Shown here one piece after another: positions 17,598 through 26,595 of a stretch of DNA of 64,000 nt. Positions within the stretch are counted from its first letter, which is position 1. Every line of letters begins with the position of its first letter. Both the position numbers and the translations under genes were made by a program. The notes beneath the pieces are model-generated. The model saw only the letters and a program-made list of their open reading frames with translations. It had not been told where the DNA came from and searched no databases. Source of the DNA: Bacillus sp. B-jedd (GTDB lineage: Bacteria; Bacillota; Bacilli; Bacillales; Cytobacillaceae); NCBI RefSeq assembly GCF_000821085.1, contig NZ_CCXR01000001.1, forward strand, positions 1,013,001 through 1,077,000, in the 5' to 3' direction.

Positions 17598-17828
17598 AAA
17601 AACAGCCTCCCTAAACCGATTTTCCAGGACATTTGCGGCGGGTGAACTAACAACTCTACTAATTTCCATAATATCACATTTTTTATAATGGTTGCAGGAA
17701 AATTCAGTAAATTATTAATTAGTCATGAATGAGTAATTTATTTTGCAAATAAAATGAAGGTAGTGGAAGGGAATTAGCGAATTAATAAGACAACCATGTG
17801 CTTAAATACAGGACTACTGGAGGGGAAA

Positions 17829-18203
17829 ATGAGAAAATACTTCTTCATTACCGTTTTGTTAGTGATGTTGTCAGGATGCGGGGATGAATATGTTCGTTTT
17901 ACAGGGGAAAGCGAGAATTGGAAAGGTGAATACACAGCATATATCGGAGATGCAAGAGAAAACGGGGAATACAAATTTTTTTATAAAGAAGGAAATAGCG
18001 ACACTGTATTCAAGGATTTCGAACTCAATATTAAAGATGGAAAAAGTATAACAAGGGAAGAAACTCGTAATGAACGAACCATCACAGTCAAAACAAATTG
18101 CAAAGGTTGCGCGTTAACTTCCAAGGATGACAAAATTAAAGTGTTGATAAAATGGAATGGGAAGAAGGAAACGTTCTATTTAAAGAGCGGAAATAAGAAA
18201 TAA
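17829..18203 (+). CDS. Small lipoprotein, 124 aa
   Basis: ATG at 17829 follows GGAGGGG. The signal peptide ends in the lipobox LSGC (Cys at residue 19), predicting membrane anchoring by a lipid. The mature part is strand-rich with alternating charged residues and a CKGC pair near residue 95, possibly a disulfide. Family not recognised; similar small lipoproteins are common in Bacillus. The next gene starts 18 bp downstream and may be cotranscribed. Confidence 0.75.
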   Translation: MRKYFFITVLLVMLSGCGDEYVRFTGESENWKGEYTAYIGDARENGEYKFFYKEGNSDTVFKDFELNIKDGKSITREETRNERTITVKTNCKGCALTSKDDKIKVLIKWNGKKETFYLKSGNKK

Positions 18204-18220
18204 ATAGAAGAGGTGCGAGG

Positions 18221-18982
18221 ATGCGGGCGACGGAAAGCATTCTGAAGACATGGAGAAAGTTTAATGATTTCCCGATGGAGACATTAACAAAAGCATGGTA
18301 TTTCGAACTGGGAACTGATAAAAAGCAGCGTGATGTTACACTTATGCGGGAGCACAGGGAACAATACGGCATGTCGGGGAATTGCTTCGACCTTGCCCTC
18401 TGGCTGCTTGATGAATTTAAAAGGGATGGGGTCGAAGCCTATCCAATTGGCCATGGCCTTGATACGGAAGACGCTCATGTTGCTGTTATGGCTGTGGGTG
18501 AACAAGGCCATCGCTACTTGTGTGACCTAGGGGACCAATGGATCACCCCCATCCTGATTGATACGGATAGCGAAGATTTCTCCAGTGAAAGATTGAGCGG
18601 TTTTTTCCCAGGAGCAGAAGTACAAGTCCTGGACCACGAGATGGGCGTTGAAGTAGTTTATCATCGTCCTAACGGGAAAGCCTCAAAGCAAACTTACCAC
18701 ACAAAACCTATTGAAAGGGAGGCTTTCCTAAAGGCAGCCGAAATTTGTCAAAATCAGATCCATCCAAAGCCGCTGGTGGAGGTTAGGGTTCCTTTTAAAT
18801 CGGAAGTCGCCCACTGGGAATTTTTCCACTGGGAAAGCTTTTTGAGCACCAGCGAAGGATTAAAGGTGGAGGCTAAATTGGACAGGGTTGAAGAGTGGGC
18901 CAATCGGATTCATCAGAGAACGGGCTATAATAAAGAAATTTTACAGGATGTGCTTTGGAAATATAAAAGGGAATCGTTTTAA
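18221..18982 (+). CDS. NAT/transglutaminase-like cysteine enzyme of unknown substrate
   Basis: ATG with GAGGTGCGAGG upstream. The 253-residue protein carries a Cys-His-Asp triad in the order and spacing of arylamine N-acetyltransferases and related transglutaminase-fold enzymes: GNCFDLALWLL (Cys55), DAHVAVMAV (His86) and YLCDLGDQW (Asp102). A second half with HWEFFHWESFLSTSEGLKV would fit the later barrel and lid of the fold. It lacks a signal peptide, so is cytoplasmic. Unlike classical NATs the N-terminal domain is short. Family assignment is by motif only. Confidence 0.65.
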   Translation: MRATESILKTWRKFNDFPMETLTKAWYFELGTDKKQRDVTLMREHREQYGMSGNCFDLALWLLDEFKRDGVEAYPIGHGLDTEDAHVAVMAVGEQGHRYLCDLGDQWITPILIDTDSEDFSSERLSGFFPGAEVQVLDHEMGVEVVYHRPNGKASKQTYHTKPIEREAFLKAAEICQNQIHPKPLVEVRVPFKSEVAHWEFFHWESFLSTSEGLKVEAKLDRVEEWANRIHQRTGYNKEILQDVLWKYKRESF

Positions 18983-19110
18983 GCGGTATAATGAATTTCG
19001 AGAAGGAGGAAGGCTGATAAAGAAGCGAATCAGCCCCGTGGAATATGTGCTCCAAAAAATGCGGGTGTTTTATCAGTTTTAGTTTGAAGTACCACTCTTC
19101 TATCCTTTTA

Positions 19111-19137
19111 AAAAGGAGAGCAATTAAGCTCTCTCTT
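19111..19137 (+). terminator. Probable terminator after NAT-like gene
   Basis: GGAGAGC / GCTCTCT stem with a 6-nt loop AATTAA and a weak T-containing tail. Confidence 0.55.
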
Positions 19138-19162
19138 AACCCTCTTAAAGTGGTTAGGGTAT

Positions 19163-19693
19163 TTAAATTAAGTATAAATGGGCAATTGCGTAAATTGCTA
19201 TTTCAATAATTAGTATTAAGATACTTATGAATATGCCTGCTACACTAGTTCCGCCCTTATGTTTTAGAACCTCTAATTCGTCATATAAAGAAAGATTTAA
19301 CTTCTTTATTCTTGTTATCTCTCTTTTACACTTGGCAAAGTATAATGAATTAGCTAGTAGTCCAAGTACAAGCCAATATAAAGCCGTCATTAGTGTATCT
19401 TGAGTATCACTTATATTAGAAAAGATTAAGTTTGGCAGCATAAATAGGGTAGAAAGAACTGCCAGCTCGATATACATTTTTCTATATCCCATCCAAAGTA
19501 CACCACCAAAGAGTGCACTCCAATTCCACGATAGTTTTGCTCGACGTGGTAAGTTTATGCAACTATCATCATAAATCCTCATGCCAAATTTAAGTAGATA
19601 TTTATTTTTTTTACTTTCCCCAATAAATACCCCCAACCTATATTTGTCATTAACTTCGCTGTAATCCCATTTAGTTATTCCGACATGTCCCAT
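19163..19693 (-). CDS. DUF2628-type membrane protein
   Basis: ATG at 19693 is preferred, with GGAGGAAG upstream; a GTG at 19702 overlaps that site. The 176-residue product contains LSWNWSALFGGVLWMGYRKMY, close to the DUF2628 signature (NWxAxxxGxxWxxYRKMY), followed by two to three transmembrane helices, a cytoplasmic loop and a C-terminal helix. The family is of unknown function and often lies near stress or envelope genes. It is alone on the minus strand. The gap to the next gene (19694-20061) holds only the divergent promoter region described separately. Confidence 0.75.
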   Translation of the reverse strand: MGHVGITKWDYSEVNDKYRLGVFIGESKKNKYLLKFGMRIYDDSCINLPRRAKLSWNWSALFGGVLWMGYRKMYIELAVLSTLFMLPNLIFSNISDTQDTLMTALYWLVLGLLANSLYFAKCKREITRIKKLNLSLYDELEVLKHKGGTSVAGIFISILILIIEIAIYAIAHLYLI

Positions 19694-19979
19694 ATAAATC
19701 ACTTCCTCCCGCCTGAAAATTTTCCGTACCCAAGAAAAAATAGAAATTAAAGCCCTACTTGATTTTAGGTAATTATTAATTGTTATGTATCTACACAGAC
19801 TTCCATAATGGAAGCTTTATTCACGAGTGTAAATGTACTATCTTGCCTCAGTAGTTGAATAAGTCTACGACTATTTTAACATAAATATCCAAAAAACCGT
19901 TTTTTACACAACAATCTTAATAGGGAATCCGTTAGGTTTATTCGTGCGTTTTTTCTTTTGTAATACTTTGTAAATTCAA

Positions 19980-20042
19980 TTGCTTTCGTCACACTAATAC
20001 TGTATGATACATAGTATAAAGAGTACTGTACGACATACAGTA
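19980..20042 (+). promoter_or_regulatory. Promoter with two palindromic operators for the padR operon
   Basis: TTGCTT (19980-19985) and TATGAT (20003-20008) are 17 bp apart. One dyad, ATACT-N11-AGTAT (19997-20017), covers the -10 box; a second, TACTGTA-N5-TACAGTA (20024-20042), is a perfect 7-bp inverted repeat downstream. Both share TACTGTA, suggesting two sites for the PadR protein encoded 20 bp away, hence autorepression. Confidence 0.7.
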
Positions 20043-20061
20043 ATGGAAATGAGGTGAGTGA

Positions 20062-20409
20062 ATGAGCAGTTTATTGGATTCACTGACAATCGAGTTGAGA
20101 AGGGGAACGTTAACATTGGCGGTTTTAAGCCAGTTACGCACACCGCAGTATGGTTATTCGCTCGTTCAATTACTTGAAGGCTCGGGAATTGTCATTGATC
20201 AAAGCACCTTGTACCCACTTCTTCGCAGGTTAGAGAAGCAGGAATTGGTGACGAGCAGCTGGGATACGTCAGAAAGCCGGCCGCGTAAGTATTATGTTTT
20301 GAGCGAGTATGGACTTGAGATCTTTTCGCAGTTGAAAAAGGAATGGATGAAGAACTCGGAGGAGCTTTACCGATTATTAAAGGGGGAGGAAGAGGATGAA
20401 TTACGTTGA
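20062..20409 (+). CDS. PadR-family transcriptional regulator
   Basis: ATG start with GAGGTGA upstream. The 115-residue protein is a short PadR type: winged helix in the first 80 residues (RRGTLTLAVLSQLRTPQYGY, IVIDQSTLYPLLRRLEKQEL, SRPRKYYVLSEYG) followed by a short dimerisation helix. Its stop overlaps the next gene's start by 14 bp, so it is translationally coupled to the HAAS-domain membrane protein. Such pairs are common in Firmicutes and respond to envelope stress in known cases. Two palindromes in its promoter predict autoregulation. Confidence 0.92.
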   Translation: MSSLLDSLTIELRRGTLTLAVLSQLRTPQYGYSLVQLLEGSGIVIDQSTLYPLLRRLEKQELVTSSWDTSESRPRKYYVLSEYGLEIFSQLKKEWMKNSEELYRLLKGEEEDELR

Positions 20410-21394
20410 GATTTATATTCAGGAAGTAACCCGGAGGCTGCCTGAGAAAAGCCGTGAGGATATCGCATTGGAATTGAGGTCTACAATCGAGGATTCCCTG
20501 CCTGAAGATTATAGCGAAGAGGATGTAAAGAGGGTTCTAGAAAATTTGGGAAGTCCGGCCGCCTTGGCAAGCGGTTACCGTGATCGGCCGATGTACCTGA
20601 TTGGTCCGCGCTATTTCGATGTCTATGTTACACTGCTGAAAATGATTTTGCCTATAGCGTTTATCATTTCATTTATCTCTGTGATTGCCCAATATTTCAT
20701 CGGGCTGCAAGGGAATGAAACCATCTTGAATGAGGTTATCGATCTTATCGGTGTTGGGATTGCCAGAGTTCTTGATGTAGGAATGCAAACCTTTTTCTGG
20801 GTAACCATTGTGTTTGCGGTTATGGAAAGAACCGATACAGGAAAAGACAGGAACCCATTGTCAGCAAGCATGAAGAAATGGACCCCTGACGATTTGAAGA
20901 ATATACCTATAGCTCCCCTGAAAAAAGCCATTACCCGCAGGGAGGTTTTCTCGTCATTGATGTGGACGGCGAGCTGGGCAACCTTTTATTTTTATGCTGA
21001 CCACCTTGTCGGAATTTATAGAGGAGGCGGAGGAGAGCTTGAATTCGTGACGCCTGCCTTTCAACAGGATGTTTTGCTTAACTATTGGCCTTTGATTGTC
21101 TTGATGGTTGGACTTGAAGTCGCATTTGCCCTTTATAAGTTGATTCAAGGAAGATGGACGGGGAACATGGCAAAATTAAATATTGTCATCCAGGTGAGTG
21201 CAACCATCGTTTTGGTCGTCATTCTCACAAATCCGAACATCTTTAATGAGAATTTCCTATCTTACATGGCGGATGCCTTTAACGTAACAACTGGGCAGTT
21301 CGGAACAGGATTGACTTCAGGAGCGATTCTAATTTTCATCTTTGGCGCCGCTTATAACGTATACGATGGTTTTCGCAAAATAAAAGCCCCTTGA
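20396..21394 (+). CDS. HAAS-domain (DUF1700-like) membrane protein
   Basis: ATG at 20396 lies inside padR, with GGGGGAGGAAG as ribosome binding site. Residues 1-65 form a helical HAAS signalling domain (YIQEVTRRLPEKSREDIALEL, LENLGSPAALASGY), a usual partner of PadR regulators. The rest has about six transmembrane helices in three clusters with a cytoplasmic loop containing MKKWTPDDLKNIP. I infer a membrane sensor or effector controlled by, or controlling, the PadR protein. No enzymatic motif seen. Confidence 0.85.
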   Translation: MNYVEIYIQEVTRRLPEKSREDIALELRSTIEDSLPEDYSEEDVKRVLENLGSPAALASGYRDRPMYLIGPRYFDVYVTLLKMILPIAFIISFISVIAQYFIGLQGNETILNEVIDLIGVGIARVLDVGMQTFFWVTIVFAVMERTDTGKDRNPLSASMKKWTPDDLKNIPIAPLKKAITRREVFSSLMWTASWATFYFYADHLVGIYRGGGGELEFVTPAFQQDVLLNYWPLIVLMVGLEVAFALYKLIQGRWTGNMAKLNIVIQVSATIVLVVILTNPNIFNENFLSYMADAFNVTTGQFGTGLTSGAILIFIFGAAYNVYDGFRKIKAP

Positions 21395-21447
21395 AATAAC
21401 AATGCCAAGTTCGTATTCAAGGATTAATCTTTATTTAGAGGTGTAGA

Positions 21448-21603
21448 ATGGGAGCTTCAATAATATTAATTATGCTAATCATTATTGTTTTACTTTTGCA
21501 GAGAAATCGAAAAGGCACTGTAAACTTTATCGGTAAAAAGCTTTTGCTGGGGTTGCTTGTTACGATTGTTCTAATTCAGGGGATTTTGTATTTTATTTTT
21601 TAG
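21448..21603 (+). CDS. Small membrane protein, 51 aa
   Basis: A short gene with AGAGGTG seven bases before ATG. It encodes two hydrophobic stretches (residues 2-17 and 32-50) separated by a basic loop QRNRKGTVNFIGKK. The pattern of two helices with a positively charged turn is typical of real small membrane proteins. It lies 54 bp after the HAAS gene and may belong to the same transcript. No family recognised. Confidence 0.6.
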   Translation: MGASIILIMLIIIVLLLQRNRKGTVNFIGKKLLLGLLVTIVLIQGILYFIF

Positions 21604-21620
21604 GCTGAGTTATAGTAGAG

Positions 21621-21720
21621 TGTTAATTTTCAATGAAGTTGATTGGAACAGAGGGGACTGACTCCCGGCGGGATGCTTCGCCCCGCGGAAAGCATGTCCC
21701 TGGAGTGGAAATCAGCAACC
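21621..21720 (+). repeat. Dispersed GC-rich repeat, copy 1 (shortened)
   Basis: From GTTGATTGGAAC through CCCGCGGAAAGC to GGAGTGGAAATCAGCAAC this 100-bp stretch matches parts of 29935-30196 and 60896-61023. It shares a TTTTCAATGAAGTTGATTGG start with copy 2 but lacks the central GTGGAGACC/GAGGAGGCTCC part. GC content is clearly higher than flanking DNA. Confidence 0.85.
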
Positions 21721-21804
21721 AAAGATAACGGAGCCATTATTAAGTGAAATTGCGTGATTAGAACTTTGTAGTAAAAATGGATTCAGCATGATAAATGTTA
21801 CTCA

Positions 21805-21836
21805 AACGCCTGGGCAGCCAGGCGTTATTTTTTTTG
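21805..21836 (+). terminator. Strong intrinsic terminator
   Basis: Perfect 9-bp stem AACGCCTGG / CCAGGCGTT, loop GCAG, then eight or more T. It closes the padR unit about 200 bp after the 51-aa gene. Confidence 0.9.
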
Positions 21837-21918
21837 ATTAAATTTTACTCCCTGAAAAAGTCCATCCTGGTAAATGCTTAATATACTAATTATAAAAAGG
21901 ATTAAATGAGGTGGATTG

Positions 21919-22482
21919 ATGTACTTTCTAAATGATATTAGCAATGATATTCAGTTCACTCACCTGCGATTCAATCGATATTCTACATCGTTGAAGCTTG
22001 TATTAGGTGCGATTTTTGCCGGGCTTGCGGCGATTTTCCAGTCGGCCGGCGGCTTCTTTCCTGGAGTGGGCTACTTGGCCAGTCCGCTCGCCACCGCGCC
22101 GATATTACTGTGCTTTATCGTATCCGTTTGGACAGGGACTCTTTCGTATTTTCTTACATGCCTTTTACTACTGGTTCTTCAGCCAAGCGAACTGATCGTC
22201 TTTCCCTTTACGACAGGCCTGCTCGGTTTCGGATTGGGTCTCGCGTTTTGTTTTTTCAAAAAAAGATTAGCGATCATTTTGCTTGGTGGAGTTTTCCTGA
22301 CAGTTGGCATCGCGGCTTTGCTATATGTTTTTAGGTTTCCGGTCCTTGGCCCTGCGATTTCGCTTTCGTTTTCAATCATCACGTTAGGCGGTGTTTTCAT
22401 CTTCGCCTTCCTTTACACATGGGGTTGGGTAGAAGCTTCAATTATTTTCTTCAAAAGGTTTAAGAACACAATTCCCTGGTAA
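21919..22482 (+). CDS. Polytopic membrane protein, 187 aa, possible ECF-transporter S-component-like
   Basis: ATG at 21919 follows GAGGTGG. After a polar N-terminus (residues 1-25) there are five to six hydrophobic helices with many glycines, such as LVLGAIFAGLAAIFQSAGGF and LLGFGLGLAFCFF. Size and helix number resemble energy-coupling-factor S components, for which no neighbouring ATPase or T component is present, so this is only a suggestion. No conserved charged motif in the membrane. Function unknown. Confidence 0.65.
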   Translation: MYFLNDISNDIQFTHLRFNRYSTSLKLVLGAIFAGLAAIFQSAGGFFPGVGYLASPLATAPILLCFIVSVWTGTLSYFLTCLLLLVLQPSELIVFPFTTGLLGFGLGLAFCFFKKRLAIILLGGVFLTVGIAALLYVFRFPVLGPAISLSFSIITLGGVFIFAFLYTWGWVEASIIFFKRFKNTIPW

Positions 22483-22543
22483 CCTTTGGAGCAGCCTGAT
22501 ATATTTGCCCTGAGAATCACATATTCATTTCCTGCGTGCGGTG

Positions 22544-24127
22544 TCACTTGCCAAGTTCAATCAAAGTAATTCCAACAGAATCCGAAAGAAAATCCTTCAA
22601 TGCATTTTCAAATTCGTCCACTGTAGCGACACGCAAACCACGAATCCCAAAGCTTTCTGCCAATTTGGCAAAATCGGGGTTCTGAAACGATGTGCCATAG
22701 GATTCGCCGAACTTCTTTTCCATTTGCTTGACTTCAAGTTTTAACATGGAGTCATTGATGACGATAATTAAAAACGATAATCCGAGCCGGGCTGCTGTTT
22801 CGACTTCTGCAAAATTCATCAAAGCGCCGCCGTCCCCGGTTATTGCGATGACGGTGGAATCCGGGCTGGCGAGCTTGGCGCCGATACAGCCTGGGATGGC
22901 GATTCCCATCGTCGCCAACCCGTTGGAGATGATGACCCGATTAGGCATCTTAGGCTGATAGGTTCGCGCGATGGAAACCTTATGGTCGCCAACATCGGAA
23001 ATCAAAATTGTATCGTCAGGAGCAAGTTCTTGAATTATATGGAGGACATGTTCGATTTTCATCGGCTCACTTGTTGATGGAAATTGATTGATCTGATATT
23101 CTTCTTCGATTTTCCATTGTAAATTCCCTGGTGGCTCCCATGATTTCCTGGGCAATCCTGAATCGTTAAGCAATCTAAGCGTCTTTTTTATGTTCCCGGC
23201 CAGTTCAGTGACAACTGGGTAATATTCATTTGTTTCGGCTGGCAATGAATCAATGTGCAGGACAGGAAGCTTAAGTTTGTTCCAGTGGCTGGGCAGCTTT
23301 TCCACGAAATCCAGTCCAATGCAGATGAGCAGATCCGCCTCCTCGATGCCTGGCAGAACCACATCCTTTTCGCTGAAGCCGAAGGTAAAGTAATTTTGCG
23401 GATGGCCGGTCTCTACTATTCCTTTTGCCTTCATGCTGTGGGCAATAGGGGACTGAAGCATGTCTGTCAGCTTCCTTAACTCCGCTGCCGCATCCTGCCG
23501 TACGACTCCGTTCCCTGTGAGAATAAATGGCTTTTCACTGGTTTGGACTAGTTGGATGGCTGCGTTAAGGGCCTCTTCGGAAGGCACGGTCTCGGGTAAT
23601 GGGGTGACTTCCAGTGGCTGTGCCTTAATCGGTTTGGATAGAATGTTTTCCGGCAAAATTACTGCCGCTGAACCTGGCTTTTCCATTGCTGCCAGTCTGA
23701 ATGATTTGCGAATGGCGGAAGGAAGTGTTTCCGGGTCGACGATTTGGGAGGTGTTCTTCGTGACAGGCTCAATAATCTTAGGAATATCAATGTATTGATG
23801 CGATTCGGGGTGATGGCGCTTGAGATCGGCCTGGCCAATCAGGGCGACAAGCGGAGAATGGTCCAGTTGTGCGCTCGCCACCCCTGTAAGCAGATTCAAC
23901 GCCCCCGGCCCAAGTGTTGATAAACAGACCCCTGGTTTCCCCGCCAGCCTTCCATACACATCTGCCATAAAAGCGGCCCCTTGTTCATGTCTGACAGCCA
24001 CATATTGAATTTTCTCCGATTGGGACAAAGAATCCATCAGACCCAGAATCTCTTTTCCGACCATACCGAATATGTACTCAACACCCTCGATTTCAAGACA
24101 CTTAACCAAAACATCCGCTGCTTTCAT
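22544..24127 (-). CDS. Thiamine-pyrophosphate enzyme, acetolactate synthase large-subunit type
   Basis: ATG at 24127 with AGGAGG upstream. The 527-residue protein has the three-domain TPP enzyme layout: an N-terminal pyrimidine-binding domain with EIEGVEYIFGMVG and the catalytic glutamate in VRHEQGAAFMADVYGRL (Glu47 area), a central domain, and a C-terminal domain with the GDG...N TPP-magnesium motif in ITGDGGALMNFAEVETAARL ... VINDS. It condenses pyruvate to acetolactate or a related decarboxylation. It lies alone without a regulatory subunit (ilvH) or decarboxylase (alsD), so catabolic use is likely. Paralogues such as oxalyl-CoA decarboxylase cannot be fully excluded. Confidence 0.85.
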   Translation of the reverse strand: MKAADVLVKCLEIEGVEYIFGMVGKEILGLMDSLSQSEKIQYVAVRHEQGAAFMADVYGRLAGKPGVCLSTLGPGALNLLTGVASAQLDHSPLVALIGQADLKRHHPESHQYIDIPKIIEPVTKNTSQIVDPETLPSAIRKSFRLAAMEKPGSAAVILPENILSKPIKAQPLEVTPLPETVPSEEALNAAIQLVQTSEKPFILTGNGVVRQDAAAELRKLTDMLQSPIAHSMKAKGIVETGHPQNYFTFGFSEKDVVLPGIEEADLLICIGLDFVEKLPSHWNKLKLPVLHIDSLPAETNEYYPVVTELAGNIKKTLRLLNDSGLPRKSWEPPGNLQWKIEEEYQINQFPSTSEPMKIEHVLHIIQELAPDDTILISDVGDHKVSIARTYQPKMPNRVIISNGLATMGIAIPGCIGAKLASPDSTVIAITGDGGALMNFAEVETAARLGLSFLIIVINDSMLKLEVKQMEKKFGESYGTSFQNPDFAKLAESFGIRGLRVATVDEFENALKDFLSDSVGITLIELGK

Positions 24128-24338
24128 AATTCCTCCTTGTTAACACGCTAATCTATTCTCAAAAATTCGCAATCCTCTTGGTACTGAACTTTTGCAAAAA
24201 AATCACTGAGGTTCCTTTAAAACTAGTTTGTTTTGATTCCAGAGGCTTATGCAGAAAATAGTTGGCTGCGTCTAGAACATATTGCCCACGGAACGGTAAT
24301 AGAATGATTTATATAGACAGTTTCCGGAGGTGAGTTAT

Positions 24339-25244
24339 GTGCAAAATCAGCCACAGCTGCCAGGCCATGTGAGCGCGGACCAATTCAGCCAGATGCTTGT
24401 ATTGCCCGAGACATTTGCCGCGAAACCCGAGTCGCTTACAGAGCAAATGTTTATTGAACGTTCGATTACTGAAAATAGATTCTGGCTGCGGATCATGAAG
24501 GAACATGCATTGTTTCTTGGCGAGGGATTCAGCCGGAATGATACGCAGCTTATCCAGCAGGTCGACAGATTCCATACTTATTTTGAGCAGCAGGAACAAA
24601 AAGCCTATCAGATAGGCTACAATGTAACACAAGTAAGGCGAATGAATGAGGAAAGCATAGAGCTGGTACAGGGATTCCGGAATTTCAAGCGGAATTTACT
24701 AATCCTGATTATTAATTGCAAAGTGCATGGCTTTAACTTTCCGCTTCTTGTCGACCATGTTGCTCGGGAAGCGGAGTATTTTATGAGGACCTTGCAAAAA
24801 TTTAACCAGGGAATCCTCGACCCGATCCAAGACGCCATCATAAGTGAAAATGTGTTTTGGCTGAAGATTATGATGGAACATTCCCGCTTTATCGCGTCGC
24901 TGCTCGACCAATCCGAGCGGAATCTAGTGAGGGCCGCCCTTAAGTTCGGCGATGATTTTGAAGTGCTTTTGAACCAGGCTAGGGATGTCGAAACGATGCT
25001 GTACCAAAAGCAGCCGACATACCCGATCATTGGCAGGATGAATAAAGAGAGTGAAACTGCTACAGCGGAATTGCGGAACTTTAAGAAAACGGGGCTCGAA
25101 CTGATCAAATCGTGCCAAATCCGCAACGTCATCAATCCATTATTGGCGGATCATGTTGTAAGGGAAGCGGAGCATTTCCTTTATATGATTCACATTTTGG
25201 AAGAGAGATTAAAAACGAAACAGATGAACGAACAGCGTTATTGA
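24339..25244 (+). CDS. DUF2935 helical protein with two internal repeats
   Basis: The start is probably GTG at 24339, eight bases after CGGAGG; an ATG at 24337 is in another frame and a GTG at 24330 is part of the ribosome binding site. The 301-residue product is two homologous halves of about 140 residues: FIERSITENRFWLRIMKEHA recurs as AIISENVFWLKIMMEHSRF, and VDHVAREAEYFMRTL as ADHVVREAEHFLYMI. Each half carries the conserved Glu and His of DUF2935, which suggests a ferritin-like or hemerythrin-like metal-binding four-helix bundle. No signal peptide. Function is unknown. Confidence 0.85.
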   Translation: MQNQPQLPGHVSADQFSQMLVLPETFAAKPESLTEQMFIERSITENRFWLRIMKEHALFLGEGFSRNDTQLIQQVDRFHTYFEQQEQKAYQIGYNVTQVRRMNEESIELVQGFRNFKRNLLILIINCKVHGFNFPLLVDHVAREAEYFMRTLQKFNQGILDPIQDAIISENVFWLKIMMEHSRFIASLLDQSERNLVRAALKFGDDFEVLLNQARDVETMLYQKQPTYPIIGRMNKESETATAELRNFKKTGLELIKSCQIRNVINPLLADHVVREAEHFLYMIHILEERLKTKQMNEQRY

Positions 25245-25290
25245 TTTTATTGGCAGTGGAAATGCTCAATAATAAGGCTCAAATGGGAAA

Positions 25291-25320
25291 AGCCAACCTG
25301 ACAGCAGGTTGGCTTTCTTG
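25291..25320 (+). terminator. Terminator after DUF2935 gene
   Basis: Perfect 10-bp stem AGCCAACCTG / CAGGTTGGCT, loop ACAG, T-rich tail. Confidence 0.88.
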
Positions 25321-25350
25321 GGTAATTATTGATTGTTCTTTTTGCAAAAA

Positions 25351-25794
25351 TCACAGCCTGATTTGCACTTGAGGTGCGTGTTTTTTAAGCGTCTGAATGA
25401 ACTCCTCCTCCGGATCGGGGGAGATTTTTATTTCTCCAAACGGGGAGTGCGAGTTATAGATGGCGAGCCCCTTGGAGGATGACATGACTCGCATCCCGGT
25501 TAAATAGTCATTTGTCCTTGTAAGTGATGTGATTTTATTATAAGGAATGTCAAAACGGAAAATTCCGCCGTGAATATACAGGTGATCTTCCTTAAATTCA
25601 TAGCGGATCGACGTGTGCGACCAAATCATCATTCCGGAGAGAATAATAAAAAGACCGCCAAGAATTCCGAAAGCAATCCAATCAAATTCTATATTTGTAA
25701 AAGGGAAAGGGAAGAAGCAGGAAAGTCCTACAATAACGACAAGAAACACAAGGAATTTTTTATATTTTGTGTCCATTTTCGAATAGAAAGTCAT
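25351..25794 (-). CDS. PH-domain membrane protein, 147 aa
   Basis: ATG at 25794 is served by AAAGGAG; a GTG at 25803 overlaps that site. Two transmembrane helices (about residues 10-28 and 36-56) precede a bacterial PH-like domain: IRYEFKEDHLYIHGGIFRFDIPYNKITSLTRT, then SSKGLAIYN and ISPDPEEEFIQTLKKH. This is the layout of the YdbS/bPH family whose function is mostly unknown. It is convergent with the DUF2935 gene. Confidence 0.82.
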   Translation of the reverse strand: MTFYSKMDTKYKKFLVFLVVIVGLSCFFPFPFTNIEFDWIAFGILGGLFIILSGMMIWSHTSIRYEFKEDHLYIHGGIFRFDIPYNKITSLTRTNDYLTGMRVMSSSKGLAIYNSHSPFGEIKISPDPEEEFIQTLKKHAPQVQIRL

Positions 25795-25987
25795 CCTGAT
25801 CACTCCTTTGATTAAGTTACGGCCGGAAGGTAGAAAGGTTTCATTTAACTATTGGAAGGGTTTGTTTGAAAAAGATTGAGCACATTAATTTGTTTCTTGC
25901 CTGGATAATTTTATGGAAATGATATATTTTAGGCTTAATAAGCGATATCTTTTCAAAGAAATCTATTTAAGGGGAAGGAATAGGAAA

Positions 25988-26422
25988 ATGCAAATTACTA
26001 GCAAGATGAAAATACAAAAATCAGCAAGTGAGGTTTATGAAGCGATAGCGGACCCTGAAAAAATGGCGAATTACTGGTTTTCTTCGGGAACTGCACGAGT
26101 CGAGCCCGGCAGGACAATCACTTGGAAATATGCTGAATATCATGCAGAAGGAAAAGTCCATGTTCTCGAGGCGGATGGGATTAAGAAAATTATCTTTACC
26201 TGGGGGGCGGAAGGAGAAGAAACGACCGTTAGTATCCTTCTTGAGCAGAAGGACGACTCCGGGACAGTCGTGCAAATAACTGAATCGGGCTTTAAAGAAG
26301 ATGATCCCGATTTGGTTGCCAAAATGCTCGGCCAAAAGGAAGGCTGGGTTTATATGCTGACATGCCTGAAGGCCTATCTCGAGAACGGCATTTCTACGTT
26401 GAGAGCGTCATTGGTCCATTAG
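25988..26422 (+). CDS. SRPBCC/AHSA1-family protein
   Basis: ATG at 25988 with AAGGGGAAGGAA upstream. The 144-residue protein opens with an SRPBCC helix-grip fold start (KIQKSASEVYEAIADPEKMANYWF) and continues with alternating strands (TITWKYAEYHAEGKVHVLEA, ITESGF) to the long C-terminal helix (KEGWVYMLTCLKAYLENG). AHSA1-type proteins bind small hydrophobic ligands or stimulate Hsp90 in eukaryotes; the role here is unknown. Single gene ended by a terminator. Confidence 0.85.
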   Translation: MQITSKMKIQKSASEVYEAIADPEKMANYWFSSGTARVEPGRTITWKYAEYHAEGKVHVLEADGIKKIIFTWGAEGEETTVSILLEQKDDSGTVVQITESGFKEDDPDLVAKMLGQKEGWVYMLTCLKAYLENGISTLRASLVH

Positions 26423-26428
26423 TTTATT

Positions 26429-26466
26429 AAAATCGGAAGTCTGCCACACAGTCTTCCGATTTTTTT
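26429..26466 (+). terminator. Terminator after SRPBCC gene
   Basis: AAAATCGGAAG / CTTCCGATTTT stem with an inner CTG/CAG pair and a T run. Confidence 0.9.
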
Positions 26467-26595
26467 AATGGAAAGAAGTTGTATTTCTACCTTAACATAA
26501 AAAGGATATTAACTAAAATGCATAACTGTTATAGCATTATAGTATTATTTACTCATAATTATGCATAAATATAAAATTAAATATATAAATATATG

